Below, one piece after another: positions 8,758-21,122 of a stretch of 64,000 bases of DNA. This DNA comes from Symsagittifera roscoffensis (taxonomy: Eukaryota; Xenacoelomorpha; Acoela; Convolutidae). The stretch lies in NCBI RefSeq assembly GCF_963678635.1, contig NW_026971510.1:1-64000 (forward strand), read 5' to 3'. The position numbers and the translations under genes were made by a program. The notes beneath the pieces are model-generated. The model worked only from the letters and a program-made list of their open reading frames with translations. It did not search any database and was not told where the DNA came from. The first letter of the stretch is position 1. Every line of letters starts with the position of its first letter.

Positions 8758-9326
8758 GTATGCAACATCACCATGGGAAAATGGGTTTCTCCGAACAATC
8801 AGTACCGAATGAAAGTTAACCCTTCATTCGGCGAAGTCGGCGTTTTACCCATGAAGCACTTCGAGCAAAACGGACACTGGAACCTGCGAACGCCCGTGAC
8901 ATACGAGCTCGTTACACGAGAAGTTGAGACCACCCGAAGGAAATCTGTTTTAAAGTTCGACGCTATACGGTATACTCTCGTGTTAGAACGACAGCCGTTA
9001 TTTTATATAATAGTGGTAATAATTCCGTGCTCGCTGTTCGGTTTTCTGTCGGTTTGTACATTTTTTCTGCCAATTGAAAGCGGAGAACGTCTTCCATTCT
9101 GCACGGCTATTCTTTTGTCTCAAATTTTGGAGCTCTTGGTTCTGTCTGAACTTCTACCGCCGGCTAAAGAGTCTGGATTCCCTATTTTGGGAGAGTACGT
9201 GTTGACTTCGGTGTTGTATATTGCGATGTCTGTTGTGATAAACGTGTTCGTCACTTATGTTTACCACAGACCAGAAGCAACCAAGATACCCAGATGGATT
9301 TTGAAGCTGGTTCAAAAAACTGAAAG
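8758..9326 (+). CDS. Cys-loop receptor subunit, exon with end of ligand domain and M1-M3
   Basis: The exon starts after TTTAAAG (VCNITMGKW, second Cys of the loop) and ends at AG/GTGAGT. It carries the last beta strands, then M1 (YIIVVIIPCSLFGFLSVC), a short loop GERLPFCT, M2 (AILLSQILELLVLSELLPP) and M3 (YVLTSVLYIAMSVVINVFV). Glu just before M2 (SGER) is typical of cation-selective pores. No vicinal Cys pair is present in loop C, so this is a non-alpha-type subunit. The exon is 569 bases; its last codon is split (AG+G) and restored by the exon at 17843. Confidence 0.9.
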
Positions 9327-12021
9327 GTGAGTTCACGTTAGTTGAAATTTTGATTGATTACTCAAAAGTGAAGAACCTTCACAAGTACACGAATTTATCT
9401 AAGTTCGTATTCGTTTTTACTAATTTAACGGTCACTTTTGTTCAGAAAAAAAACAATGGCGTGGATTGATTTTTTAACAGCAGAATCAGTTACCTCCAAC
9501 ACAACATTTCCAAAAAAATTAAAAGGGATCGAAAAAAATTTTTTCAGGAAAATTTGTTATTCTCTAGAAAAAAAAATATCTTGAGCCCAATTAAAATCCC
9601 TTCGATAAAAAAGAAAACGGCAAAAAAATGAAAATCTGAAAACTTACTTTTATTCTTTTTGACATTTCTGCATTAATTACAGAAGCCGAAAAAATGTGTG
9701 CTACTTTTACAGCAGTCGACTGATTTAAATTAATTGCAAAGGTGCTCCCAAAAGCATTATTTGAAGAAAAGCATAGAAATAAAAAATGATTGAGCCGTAA
9801 TTCAATTTTCAAGCTAGTTTTTTCAAAGGTAAAATCAGCTCACTCAATTAGTTTTTTAAGTCTCAAACACGCTCGAGTACAAAAAACAGAACTTTAGTCG
9901 GATTGAAAATCGGAACAAAAAAGAGAAATAAACGCATCAAGCGCATCAAAAGCACTCTCTGGTTAAAATTACTTCAGAAACTCTTTTAAGGACTCGTTCG
10001 CATGCAATAAAACTTGTTTCAAAAAAGACGAGTTACAGATGAAGCTAATTAACTTGAACTGAATGAGAGAACAAAAAAGCGGTCTCAAAAGTTTTGATAA
10101 AACATATTTTCATATCTGTTATAAAAAATAAAGCAAAAAGGAAAAGAAGAAGAACTCTTTTCAGTTTTTTTGTGCGTATGCAGCATGTATAACTTGCTGC
10201 GTTTAAAAATTGAAATCGGGTACTCTGATTTTCGATGAAAATTCTGCGATAAAAACGAGATAAATTACTTAAATGAACGTAGACAATAAGATTAGGTTAA
10301 CTAAATTTTTGCTAAAAAATTGAAAGATTGAAGGCTATTTGCGGTTAATTTTTTTTGAGTTTGTAAAATCTGCCAGAAAAAAAAGAAAAACAGAAAAAAT
10401 CATGGAGATAATTTCAAATAATATGGAATTCAGTTTTGTTTTCTTTTGTGAGTAAAAATAATTAGCTATTTTCTATGCCATTGTTCCAAAATTCAAATCA
10501 AATAGCGTTTTAAAACTTGAACTCCTACTAGGAAAAATTATTTAACTCTCTTTGAATATTAGTTGCGGTGATAATTTTGCTTTTTGCCTAAAAAAAACAA
10601 AATCTGAGAAAAAACTTCGAAACAGAAACTCAATCAAAAATCATCCGGTCGAAAAAAAATCTGACACTTCGTTTAACAACAAGAGTTCTTTAGTTCTTAA
10701 TTATTGTGTGAGTCTCAGAATAGTGTCCCAGAAGTTTGAGTTAGGAAAATTGAAGAGAAAAATAAACAATACAAGTACTGAACAAGAATTTAAACTGTTA
10801 GGATATCCAGAGCTTCCGAAAACAAAGTTTTAAAGTGATATACATCACGTATGAGACAGTGTAATTATCTGAAATTAAAATAGAACGCAAAGCGACTAGT
10901 TTTATAGACAGTTTTGACCAAAAAAAAACAAAGGAATGTTTTGAAAAATTTTCACATTAAAACAGCAAAGCGACTAGTTTTAAAGTCGTCTGTGATCCAA
11001 AGAAACAATGTTTTATTCACACTTTTCAAAGCAGAAATTTTTTAACAGTAAGCTCAGGTGTCTTTCATTCGTGATTCATAATTTGAACACAATTTTTTTA
11101 AAATTGTGCTCCGGATTCTGAACACAAGTTTTGTTTATTTGTTAGAAAAATTGTTACAAGGAGCGTAATGATTTTTTTAGTTCGTTGAAAAAATATTGAC
11201 ACGTTTTGAAGATTCAGTTGCATTAACCGCAGTAGCCAAAAGAATTAGGGCTAATTTTGGAGCAGTTGGCTACTCTTGTTTTTTCGATTATTTGTGTCAT
11301 TATCATTTTCAGTATCTCATTTTAAACGTACTGCCAAATAGATTTGTGTACGAAAACATTCAACAAAAACCTCCTGTTTTCTTACAAAAACTCTCATGGA
11401 ATAAAATCAATTATGGGTGTATAAATTTCTGGTTGGTATTACCTCGTGATTGGTTTTGTTTTCTTGTTTGTTTTTCTTCAGGTTGAAATCAATTCCTTCA
11501 AGTGGTTTTTAACAAAAAAAAAGTTAATCAAAAATCTTCCAGAAAAAAAGAAACCTGATTTTATTCAGATTTTAAGAAATTTTCTTCATATTTTGAGTTT
11601 TAAATTTTTAGTTTAGACTTATAATACTATTCATCAATTCCGAGTATGATAATCAAGAATAAAATAAAAAACAATACAAATTCTTCATCAAAATTTAAAA
11701 CTGTTAAGTTTTGTTATGTTATTTAGAGCTTAGGAAATCAAGTTTTTATCAAATAATAAAATAATACTGTTGAACAAAGTCTTCATTATCATCTGAATGT
11801 AGAATACGACCACAAACGAAAGTTTTACAGTCAATTTTGACCCAAAAGGAACAATGGAGTTGTTTGGAAAGTTACAGAAAAATCAGCTACCTTCAAGGTA
11901 CCCTTTAAGATACCTTGATAAAAAATTATCATTCATGATTCAGAATCCCAACACCAAGCTTGCTTGTTTTTCAGATTGCTTCCCGGAATTAGCGCATAAA
12001 GATAGCCGCTGCCATTCTCTT
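9327..12021. other. Intron sequence, no gene seen
   Basis: First part of the 8.5 kb receptor intron. AT-rich, poly-A/T rich, with no convincing coding or RNA feature. Some short phrases recur (for example two copies of AGCGACTAGTTTTA near 10892 and 10968), which I read as local duplication. Confidence 0.5.
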
Positions 12022-13614
12022 CCTAATTGATATCACTTAGGTCAACCCAAAAAACGTGAAAGCAATTTAAGATCAGACAGTTTTAATGAACTTGCTGCCA
12101 ATAATAACAATGACTGGAAAATTCTGTGCTAGTTTTACAACGTTTGGCATCTCTTGTTTTAATTTGATTCAATTTGATTTCATTTGATGTAACTTGATTT
12201 AATTCAATTTACTTATAATTGTTTTAAATTGTGTTAATTGCAAACGAAAGACAAAAAAATGTTCAAAATTCAGTTTTAAACGTAAAAATCAATGAAAAAA
12301 CCAAAATCATGCTGCACTTCTTTAACAAAAAAGCGCACAGGGGAAAATTAAACAGTACTTCGTAAAAATCCCTGGTATTATTATTTGAAAAAAAAAATCA
12401 TCGATGATTATAGAAAGTTAATTATGTGACAAAGCCAGTTTAAAAGCCTTTATAAATATCTGTTACGACAAAAAGCGACGAAAATGTTTGTGTAAGTGAA
12501 ATTTTGTCAACCAGTTGACTTGTATGTGTCTTGTTTACACGCAACTTTATAGTTTCTTCCGACTATTTTTCCATTAGCAATCGTATATTTGTTTTTCTGA
12601 GTAAGGAATTGGAACTGCTGATACTAATTTGAATGGTTTTGTGCTTTTTTCACATTATTAGTTAGCTGTTGTCAAAGCTGCTTTTTTGAGTCGAGGCAAG
12701 AATAAGTCTGCAAGAAAAAGGGAAAATCACTCTTGAGGCAAATGATTTCCGTTTGAAGTCCCATCAATGGCAAAATTCCTTCAAATGTAATGTTTTTCAT
12801 GCTCCCCGAATTAGATTTTGGTTTCTCTAGTGTTTTCTACTTTTGTGGATTATGGGAATGGCATATAGCATATCATTTATTTATGTATCATATATATACT
12901 AGTAGATATGCTATATGCCATTCCCATAACCCACAAATTAGAAAAGACTAGAGAAACCAAAATCTACTAATTCAGGGAGCATGGAAAACATTACATTTGA
13001 AGGATATTTTGCTATTGATGGGACGTCAAACGGAAATCATTTATACAAAAAAAAAACAAATACACGATTGCAAATAGAAAAATGTTTCGTAAAAAATTAT
13101 AAAGTTGCGTGTAAACAAGACACATACAAGTCAACTGGTTGATAAAATTTCACTTACAGAAACATTTTCGCCGTTTTTTGTCGTAACTGATATTTATAAA
13201 GGCTTTTACACTGGCTTTGTCACACAATGAACTTTCTATAATCATCGATATTTTTTTTTCAAATAATAATACCAGGGATTTTTACGAAGTTCTGTTTCAT
13301 TTTCCCCTGTGAGTTTTTTTTAAAAAAGTTGCAGCATGATTTTTGTTTTTTCATTGATTTTTACGTTTAAAACTGAATTTTGCACAATTTTTTGTCTTTC
13401 GTTTGCAATTAACACAATTTAAAACAAAAATAATTAAATTGAATTAAATCAAATGAAAACAAATTGAATCAATTTAAAACAAGAGATGCCAAACGTTGTA
13501 AAACTAGCACAGAATATTCCAGTCATTGTTATTATTGGAAGCAATTCATTAAACTGTCTGATTTTAAATTGCTTTCACGTTTTTTGGGTTGACCTAAGTG
13601 ATATCAGTTAGGAA
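12022..13614. repeat. 1.6 kb palindromic (fold-back) element in receptor intron
   Basis: Left arm about 12022-12885 and right arm about 12905-13614 are inverted copies across nearly their full length. The outer ends read TGATATCACTTAGGTCAACCC and its complement, and the centre near 12890 contains an AT-rich ATATATATAC stretch flanked by GCATATAGCATAT / ATATGCTATATGCC. The left arm has about 130 extra bases (near 12600-12730) missing from the right. No coding ORF is present. It fits a fold-back transposon or two head-to-head copies of a non-autonomous element. Confidence 0.8.
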
Positions 13615-13864
13615 CAGATAAATATATCTACATGTATCTATATGCTCATGTATGTATTATATGCTGTATACTATTCTGATTTTGCAGTAAATTACTTTTG
13701 GTAATCTAGATAAATTCAACCACAGTGTCGAGGTCAAACTGACGAATCGCGTTCTGAGCGATTTTTCAATTTGAACTTGCTCTTGAACTAACTTGAACTA
13801 GCATTAGTTTTATCTAAGAGCTCGCATGAAATTTTATCTGTTGAAATTCAACTTCGATGCACTC

Positions 13865-14360
13865 ATAGGAAAAGAGACCAAGGATAGTCAGTTCCGATAT
13901 TTAGGAAACACTTTTTAATTTCCTCGCATCATGGCGCAGTCAGCATATCAAAAACCTCCACTCGGAAAAAATGCATTGAGGAAAGGACCGACAAAAAACC
14001 ACTGGTAAATAGGCAAAATGGAAGAAACACATCACTTTAGCCCTTATCGGGCAGGGACCTAGAATATCATCTGCAGGAACAAACAAAAATAAATTGCACG
14101 GTCCCGAGCAGATCATTGAAGAACCAGATTATGCACGTCCGACCAACCAGTCAAAAAGCGAACAGGGATTGCGACACTTCGCGCTAATTAGTCAATGGGA
14201 AAACGAATGCAAAAAGATCCGAGCCACTGTAGTCCTTATCCGAATTTAGTCATGGGATTTTGATAAGCGAAGAGTAAAATTACATTTCCTTGTATTCTTG
14301 GGGGAACGAGGAAGATAATTATTACAAAGCAAATACGTTGGTATCAAGATTACGGGTTAA
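13865..14360 (+). repeat. Diverged direct repeat, copy A
   Basis: Matches 15247-15740 with many substitutions. Shared landmarks include ATGGCGCAG, ACAAAAAACCACTGGTAAAT, a CATCTGCAGG segment and AAGATCCGAGCCA. An internal partial repeat of the last part recurs near 14390-14470. The ATGGCGCAGYC phrase resembles an LTR-element primer-binding region, so this may be remnant non-coding retroelement sequence. Confidence 0.6.
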
Positions 14361-15246
14361 AAAGTCGCGCCAACAACTAAACGGGACAACGTATGCAAAA
14401 AAATCCGAGCCATTGGAGTCTTTATACGGATTATCACATGGAATTTTGCTAAAACAAGAGTGAAATTACTTGGTCAAAGAAAGAAGATCAAAATTACAAA
14501 CCAATGTGCAATACCAAGATTACAGTTTAACCAGTCACAATCTCGCATTGTCGAACTAAAAATATAGTGATTCCTCGTCAGAAGACTGTATGTGTTGTGT
14601 GTTATGCAATGAGTGCGAACAAGACGATATGAGCGCGACAACGAATGAGTTATTTGAAGGGCATACATTTCGAGTCAAAATCAAAGAAGTCGAAGTTAAA
14701 TTCATAGCAGATAATGGCCGAGTTTAGCCACAAATTGAATGGCTCAAAAGGTGCTGGGAACAAGTAACAAATCCATCTGGAATTCGGAGCAGAACCTGCC
14801 AGCGGTAAAAACATCACCATGAAGCCATCAAGACATATAGGACGTTAGTCCTTGGCTCCACTCATCAGGCTGGCCGTGGAAGGTGCCTATATCTACTAGG
14901 TCACGGACAATGGACCCAAACTGTTTCCGGGTCAGGACTACCCGAAACAATTAGTGCTCCAAAAGACAACAGATCGTTATACTTGATTTGCAACACAAAA
15001 TCTAGATATCAAAAAATGGAAACATCCTTGGAAAAATACAACCTAAAACTAAATTTAACAAATACTTAAGAATAAAGTCAACAGGTTGGGATTATTAACT
15101 TATTTCCCGGCACAGTCAAAATTTTATCTAACATTTAAGTAACATAAGAGTTCTAAGATTTATTTTATCTAAGATTTGTTTTATCTTCATGGAATTCAGT
15201 TTCGATTACTAATTTCGACTATCTTGTTCGACAAGCGATACAATAA

Positions 15247-15740
15247 TGGCAAAAAAGACCACGTGTAGTCAGTTTCCGGTACTTAGGATACGCTTTTTAA
15301 CTTTCTCGCTACATGGCGCAGCCAACATTGGCGAAAACTCAACTCGGAATAAAGGCATTCTGGGACGCACCGACAAAAAACCACTGGTAAATGGGAAAGC
15401 TGGAAGAATCACGTCACTTTAGCTATTGTCAGGCATAGACCTAGAGGAACATCTGCAGGGAAAAACCAACAGAAATTGCACTGCCCGAGCAGCCCATTGA
15501 AGAAAAGGCTTACGCACCTGCGACCAACCTGACAATTAGGGAACGGGGGATTGCGACCCTTTGCGCTAATAACTAAATGGAAAAAAATGCAGTAAGATCC
15601 GAGCCATTGAAGTTTTTATACGGATTATCCCATGATCTTTCGCTAAAAGAAGAGTGAACTAAGACTTCCTCAAATTCTTGGAGGCAAAAAGAAGATCAAT
15701 ATTACAAAGTATATGCGCTAATATCAAGATTACGGGTTAG
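15247..15740 (+). repeat. Diverged direct repeat, copy B
   Basis: Second copy of the repeat at 13865. The flanking phrase AACAGGTTGGGATTA also occurs downstream of both copies (15084 and 16201), so the duplicated unit is probably longer than the marked part, about 1.1-1.3 kb. Confidence 0.6.
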
Positions 15741-16554
15741 AAAGTCACTGTTTTGGACTACGGACAGGAGATGCTGGAAGATTTGATCAAAACCCATCGA
15801 AACATGGCCATCAATATAATCATACTCCTGTCGAGAAATCGAGGGGGGAATGAGTGTTGCGATTTATTATATGCTACACTTTGAGATTTGGCTCATGTAT
15901 GCCCTTTAGTCACATCGCAGGATAGATGGTTAAGTGATATAAAAACAACGTCCTAAAATCACTAAATACCTAAACAAGTCTAGAACTTACAATCAATCTA
16001 GCAAAAAAAAAACGTAAATCGAATTGGCAAAAGATGCGAAATACAATACTTTCAACGAAAAACCTGGGAAAAGCCTGGACAAAAAATAATATGAATTGAT
16101 TCTTATCACAGGATCTAGGTAATAAAATGGGAAAATTTTTGGACAATTGGACAAATGTGACATAAATTGGAGTTGGCACAAACAATTAAAGTGTGAGTCA
16201 ACAGGTTGGGATTAGCAACTAACTTCACGGTACAATCAAATTTTTGATTAACATGCACAGCCATGCATCAAGAATAGAGACGAAAACAATCAATTGACAA
16301 ACAAAGGTAGAACAAGAACTACAACGACTACGAAGCATAAACCACACCAAAAAGCCGGAAAAAATCCGAACAATAAGTTCTTTCAAGCTATAACGGTAAT
16401 AGTTACACTTGATCAAGGCATTAAACTTGCACTAGATTCTAGTTTTTTGAAAGTCACAGATAAAAAAGGTACAGAGCATCGGAAAAGTTTATTGATGACG
16501 TTATTTCACAATTTAATACTGATTATTATAGTCAATTAACAATCTGAGGGGACC

Positions 16555-16880
16555 CGTAAAATAGACGGTGTAATAGTTTGAGGGACGAAAGGCGACAAAA
16601 ATTTGCGTGTGGGTGAAACTTTATACATAAGTCGAGTTGTGTAGTATTTACATTCGACCATACATTATTTCACAAGTCATTTTGTCAAAACGCAAAAATT
16701 TGTTTGTTTTTCTGTGTACGGAACCCATTCAAACTGGAAAATTTTCATGGTTGAGCTATATTAAGATTATTTTTAGTTTATGTCATAGTTGCTTCTTTTT
16801 TGGGTGCAGGCAAGCCTTATTGCGTAGGAGTTCGGGCAATTGACGCCTTAGGCAAAAGATATCTGTTTGCATTCCCGTCA
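16555..16880 (+). repeat. Degenerate relative of the palindrome arm
   Basis: The order of short matches (CGACAAAAATTTGCGTGTGGGTGAA, TTTGTTTGTTTTTCTG, TGCTTCTTTTTTGGGTGCAGGCAAG, GGCAAAAGATATCTGTTTGCATTCCC) follows the left arm of the 12-13.6 kb palindrome, including the part that is missing from the right arm. It appears to be an older single copy of the same element. Confidence 0.5.
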
Positions 16881-17842
16881 GCTGCAAGTTTCCCTGCTTC
16901 TATGCTGATTTTTTCGAGGTCCCCCTCGAGTTTGTAGTTATAGGCCTTTTTGAGTCTTTTCTACACTTGTGGGTTCTTTCTCCAACCTTCCACTTTCAAC
17001 TTGAAAACTTTCTACGGAAGGTCCCATTATAGTGGAAGACATCGGGGCTATTTCTCTCATTACGAGCATATCTGGTTATCATACCTTATCTTCTACAACC
17101 AATCGTAACGTCAATTTTTTTTATGATTACTTGAGGTGGGGGAACTCGGGAAGATCCAGTTGTGCTTCCTTGTAAATTGTTTTGATATTGAAAATCTGAT
17201 CCAACTCTTGAAGATCACGTTGCCTGGGTTTTCCGTCTATTTCTTTACATAAAGATAAAGATCGGATCGACTTTACAATTCCCCCCTTTGGCTTGTACTT
17301 AAAATCTCCACCACTGTAAATTAAAACAATTAATTAGCTCTTGGGCATCCTAGCAACAATTCTTTGTTTGCTGCATTATCATTGGTCGGAAATCATCATT
17401 GGTCACTATCTTTTTATTTAGAAGGCACCAGTTATCGCATTGAAGAATTTTTTCCTTTCGATTTTTCATCAAAATAACGAAAAGACAATCAATTTTTTTA
17501 TCAAAATAAATTGCAAATAAAATTGATCTGCGGGTCTCGTCTTATCAATTTTTTTTGTTAACGCGCTTGCCCATTTGATCATTTACGTGCTCTTTTTGTG
17601 GTAGCTCAGTCGCGTGGAACACTAATCTTAGGTTAATGGTACCTTTTAGTGGTTGAAAAAATCTGGGTCAGAAACCACAATGGCTTTTCAATAAAAATTT
17701 ATGCCTAGGTTTGAAGCAAAAGAGGAGCTGAGTTTGCGCTAACTCGTGGGTAAACGAAGCCGTTTATGAGCTTTCAAAATCAGTAGTAGCTTTTAAAAAC
17801 ATTAGTGGCTTATCATTCGATCTTATTTAGTTCTTGTTTAAG
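16881..17842. other. Intron tail, no gene seen
   Basis: AT-rich with pyrimidine-rich stretches; nothing convincing before the splice acceptor at 17841-17842. Confidence 0.5.
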
Positions 17843-18080
17843 GAATCAACCGGTTAAAGCTGAGAATAACGAACCGAGTGACAAAGCGGAGACGCCGATG
17901 CTTCTAAATGATGTTTCAAACAAAAACATCAGCACCATTTTTGACAAGGAGACACCTAAGATTGACTACACTTGGAAAGACTTGGCCCAATCGATCAACA
18001 AATTTGCATCTGTAGTCCACATATCTGCTATCATCATGTTCTCAGCTTATTTCAACTGCAGAATGCGCCAGATTATATGA
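17843..18080 (+). CDS. Cys-loop receptor subunit, last exon with M4
   Basis: After TTGTTTAAG the frame continues in the right phase from the 9326 donor across an 8.5 kb intron. The first part is a hydrophilic M3-M4 cytoplasmic linker (NQPVKAENNEPSDKAETP). It is followed by YTWKDLAQSINKFASVVHIS and a final hydrophobic helix (IIMFSAYF) ending NCRMRQII before TGA, as in nicotinic M4 regions (helix with WK...I..F before it). The total linker is short, about 75 residues. M4 is less hydrophobic than usual, so the exon call is good but not certain. Confidence 0.72.
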
Positions 18081-18566
18081 TATAACATCAACTTCGCTCA
18101 GCAAATACTCAATTTTCTTCGGCCACTCTTTTGACCGCCTCTGATTTTTGCTAAGAAACTATCCTGTTGTTTATTTCGAACCGATATTATCGTTATTTTG
18201 AACATTAATCATGAAAATTAGCAAAAAAAATCGCTGTCGAAAAAATTCTGCAAGGTAATGTAATTAGAAAATATTAAAATCAAAAATAAAATTAATTGCA
18301 TGATAATATACTTCCTCAGAACTTTCCAGACAATATTGCACATTGTTCAAGCATAATGATATCAATTTAACCATCAAGTCTAAAGTCGCTCAGATATCAG
18401 ATATGTATTCAAAACTCCATTATATCTAACGTTTTAACACAGACAGTATTAAAAATGATTCGGGATCTTTTTCTCGTTCAATTCATCGGGTCTTCATACA
18501 TCAAAGTTTAAAAAACAAGTACTAAAGCATATTTAGATTCAGTTCAAGTCCAGTCAGATATTTTGT

Positions 18567-18816
18567 TCACATGAATTCTTTGTCGGCTCTCGCCACTCTG
18601 GACCTGACTTCTGCGAAATCCAGGTCTCCTTTGTCGTTAGCTTGTATCTCCGTGGTGAATGAGATACCTTTGAGGGCCTTCTTGAAAGCGTCTTTGCTCG
18701 TCGAGTAGATCATCTTCATCTTCATCTTGCATGTGTCCGGAACCCAGCAGAGAAGAATCATTTTCTCCCGCTTTCCTCCGTCATTCAGAAAGTAGTGGAA
18801 ATCGTACGTAAAAAAC
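18567..18816 (-). CDS. Cofilin/ADF-family actin-binding protein, last exon
   Basis: Acceptor ATTCAG at 18817-18822 and stop TGA at 18567. The peptide contains FFTYDFHYFLNDGGKRE, then MILLCWVPDT (the WxPDT core motif of ADF/cofilin), followed by KMKMKMIYSTSKDAFKKAL, which matches the actin-binding long helix region (xKSKMxYxSSKDxxKK in the family), and an acidic/basic C-terminal tail. With the other two exons the protein is 155 residues, close to the usual 145-170 for one ADF-H domain. The product severs and depolymerises actin filaments in the cytoplasm. It converges on the receptor gene, whose stop is 487 bases away. Confidence 0.9.
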
Positions 18817-19387
18817 CTGAATACGGATAGGTCAATGATCAGAACAGCTTAAAAACTTCAGCTAAATGAACTTCAAAAACCTGCACACGACTACGATTTA
18901 GCTTAATTTAAAAAATTTTTATATTAAAAACTCGGCGTTGGATACCCAGAATGAAGCGGTAGGTCTTTAAAACTAAACACCGACACTTTCATGGAGGGTC
19001 GCTAAGATCATTTGATCACAATCGAAGATAAAATTAAGTTTTGAAAGTTAATTCCCAGTAAATGACCCTTGAAAACAGGCATTTTAGATAGTAAAACCCA
19101 AACTTGAGTTTAATTTTGTCCACTTCTGTATATATTATATTAAAAAAGTTTTTTTACCACTAATTAACTTTTGATATTGGAGCGTAATTTGCCTTCATTC
19201 CAGCAAACAAATTTGATTTGAACTGAAGAAATCATTAGTCAAACCGCGGAAATCACTATTGAGCGTGAAAACCGTGGACCAAAATCAGCTTATTTGAGCA
19301 TTTTTTTTGTCCTTTGAGCATAAGAAAGTTTCAGAACAAAATCATCACTATATAAATCTTATGAACACGTTTAAGTTAACTATCTAC

Positions 19388-19515
19388 CTTGGCTCGTCTC
19401 CGCCTATTGAGAACATGGCGAACTTGTCCCAGTACTTCTGCTCGTCCGAGCTCTTGTCCATTTTCACGGCTGGAGCAGTCTGGTCCACCACTATACTAGT
19501 CATGTCATCTGACAC
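19388..19515 (-). CDS. Cofilin/ADF, middle exon
   Basis: 128 bases between TGTAG (19516-19521 side) and the GTAGAT donor. Encodes VSDDMTSIVVDQTAPAVKMD and then a helical segment ending FSIGGDEPR. It occupies the position of the family beta1-helix-beta2 region, but is poorly conserved. Phase 2 at its 3' end matches the first base of the last exon. Confidence 0.82.
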
Positions 19516-20362
19516 CTACAGCAGAATAAGGGTATGATTAGTATAAGGGGATGAAAAAAGGCACATCTGAGAGTGATAAACAATCACCACGATTTATGTC
19601 GTCACTGCGGTTATTGTTACTTAAAAACCCCACCCACTATAAAAAACCAATTCAATGGTTGAGCTTATGCGGATTTTGTACTTAGTAACGAAATCCTCCC
19701 TTTGTCATTAGGGGGAAATGGCTAGATAGATCCATTCAATTTAAATATACTCTAGGTTGAAACCTTTTTCATTAAAATACCAAATTTAAAAAAACGGATA
19801 ATGGGTATTTGTTTATTCTGCTGGGAATTCTTAAGTTCAATTCGCGATTGAAATAAAGCCCAGTAGCATTACTATTTCTGATATTAGCATTCAGCGTATT
19901 AGAGGTCGTCTAGCTCAACTTGGAAAATAAAATTGAAATCAGGTAAATTCGAAGTAATCAAAAGTCAAAGCGCCATGTAGAACAGCGGAAAAACTTTACA
20001 CAGAGGTGCTGCAAAGTTGATCGCATTACTGAATTGTGAGATGTCTGTAAACAAAAAATTCAGCTATATCGGCTTTGCTTCATTTGCAATAAAAAAAAAT
20101 AAATGACTAAGATTAAGAGCAGATGAATCGAAAAATGAAAATTAAACCTTCAATCGTTTTGTCAAACAATCAAAATGATTGTCAAAAAACTAGAATCGCA
20201 AAAAAAAATTGGAGCACAGTTACCTGCATCGTTTAAAATTAAACAAATAGCATTTGAAATGTTAGCGAAAAGCTTAACGCTCGAAGAAAGTCAGTTTTGT
20301 GGGAACAAAGCCCAAAAAATAAGCAGACAGACGAACCCAAATTTCACAAAAATCATCTTTTT

Positions 20363-20428
20363 GTCCCAACCGGACTCGAACCACTGGCCTTTTTCTTCTC
20401 AAGAATGGGTGCTACCACTGCGCAGAAT
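20363..20428 (-). repeat. tRNA-like sequence, probable SINE head or tRNA pseudogene
   Basis: On the minus strand there is a D-arm/A-box-like GCGCAGTGGTAGCAC, then a 20-base anticodon-like stem, and a perfect B box GGTTCGAGTCC followed by GGTTGGGAC. The 5' acceptor strand cannot pair with the 3' end, so it is not a functional tRNA. AT-rich sequence follows, as in tRNA-derived SINEs. Confidence 0.6.
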
Positions 20429-20631
20429 GATATTTGAATTTATAAAAACGCAAATAAAGCACGTATAACGTTTTTACATGCGAATTTTGTGAAAGTTTTT
20501 CTTTATGGGAAAAAGTCTAGTACCCGATTGCAACACCCGTGCTTACCACAAAGCAGACAAAGGTAAAAACTTGAAGTATCATATGACTTCGCTTTTAAAT
20601 TAAAATCAATGGTTTTACAAGCACACGTTAC

Positions 20632-20721
20632 CTTGTAAGACACCCATTTGTAGACATGTCTCAGTACCTGCTCCGAACACTTGTTGTACACATCTTCGTC
20701 GATGTTAATGCCACTCGACAT
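20632..20721 (-). CDS. Cofilin/ADF, first coding exon
   Basis: 30 codons starting MSSGINIDEDVYNKCSEQV, which corresponds to the family N-terminus (Met-Ala/Ser-Ser-Gly-hydrophobic; Ser near position 3 is the usual inhibitory phosphorylation site), and ending at a GTAACG donor in phase 0. An in-frame ATG exists further upstream (20787), but its extension does not resemble the family, so I prefer 20721. Confidence 0.82.
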
Positions 20722-21122
20722 CTTTTTGCTATTCTTCTTTGTAAAAATATGTCCAAACACTTGGTTCAATTTTTCTAATCGATGCAATTTCAGAAAGGTA
20801 TGAGATAACGTTTCGAATTAGTTACAGGAATGGTAAAATGGTTTTCCTAAAATAGCACCAGCAGAAGATTGCCTATAGATTTTGGTTATTGCACTTGCCT
20901 CGTCCAATTAGTGATATGTCAGGTCAAACACAATCTTAATAGACTATCTAATCTGAAAATATAAAACAATATAAGTAGCTTGCTACTTCAAACGATTTCA
21001 GATCTCATAGAATATTTTAGTTTTAAAAAACTTTAGGGCTCAAGTACATTTTATTGACATCGACTACACTTTTATCATGGCCGGCAATAACGTATTCACA
21101 GAATTAAAAGAGTCTACAATAG
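20722..21122. other. Non-coding, cofilin 5' flank and TOM20 3' flank
   Basis: No gene seen. This holds the promoter side of cofilin and the 3' region of TOM20 (tail to head, both on minus). Confidence 0.4.

Larger units (their letters stand above)
18817..20631 (-). other. Cofilin introns (two)
   Basis: Intron between first and middle exon is 19516-20631; between middle and last exon 18817-19387. Both are AT-rich and GT-AG on the minus strand. The first contains the tRNA-derived repeat at 20363. Confidence 0.7.

Noticed and set aside
10552-10833. 93-codon plus-strand ORF in the receptor intron
   Set aside because: Lys/Asn-rich translation of AT-rich intron sequence with no splice-site support or motif.
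11196-11486. 96-codon plus-strand ORF in the receptor intron
   Set aside because: Low information, no homology recognised, and it lies in intronic AT-rich DNA.
16294-16539. 81-codon plus-strand ORF with a Thr repeat
   Set aside because: Composition of the surrounding AT-rich repeats; no family or splice context.
20363-20428. Functional tRNA gene
   Set aside because: The acceptor stem cannot form, so it is a repeat or pseudogene.
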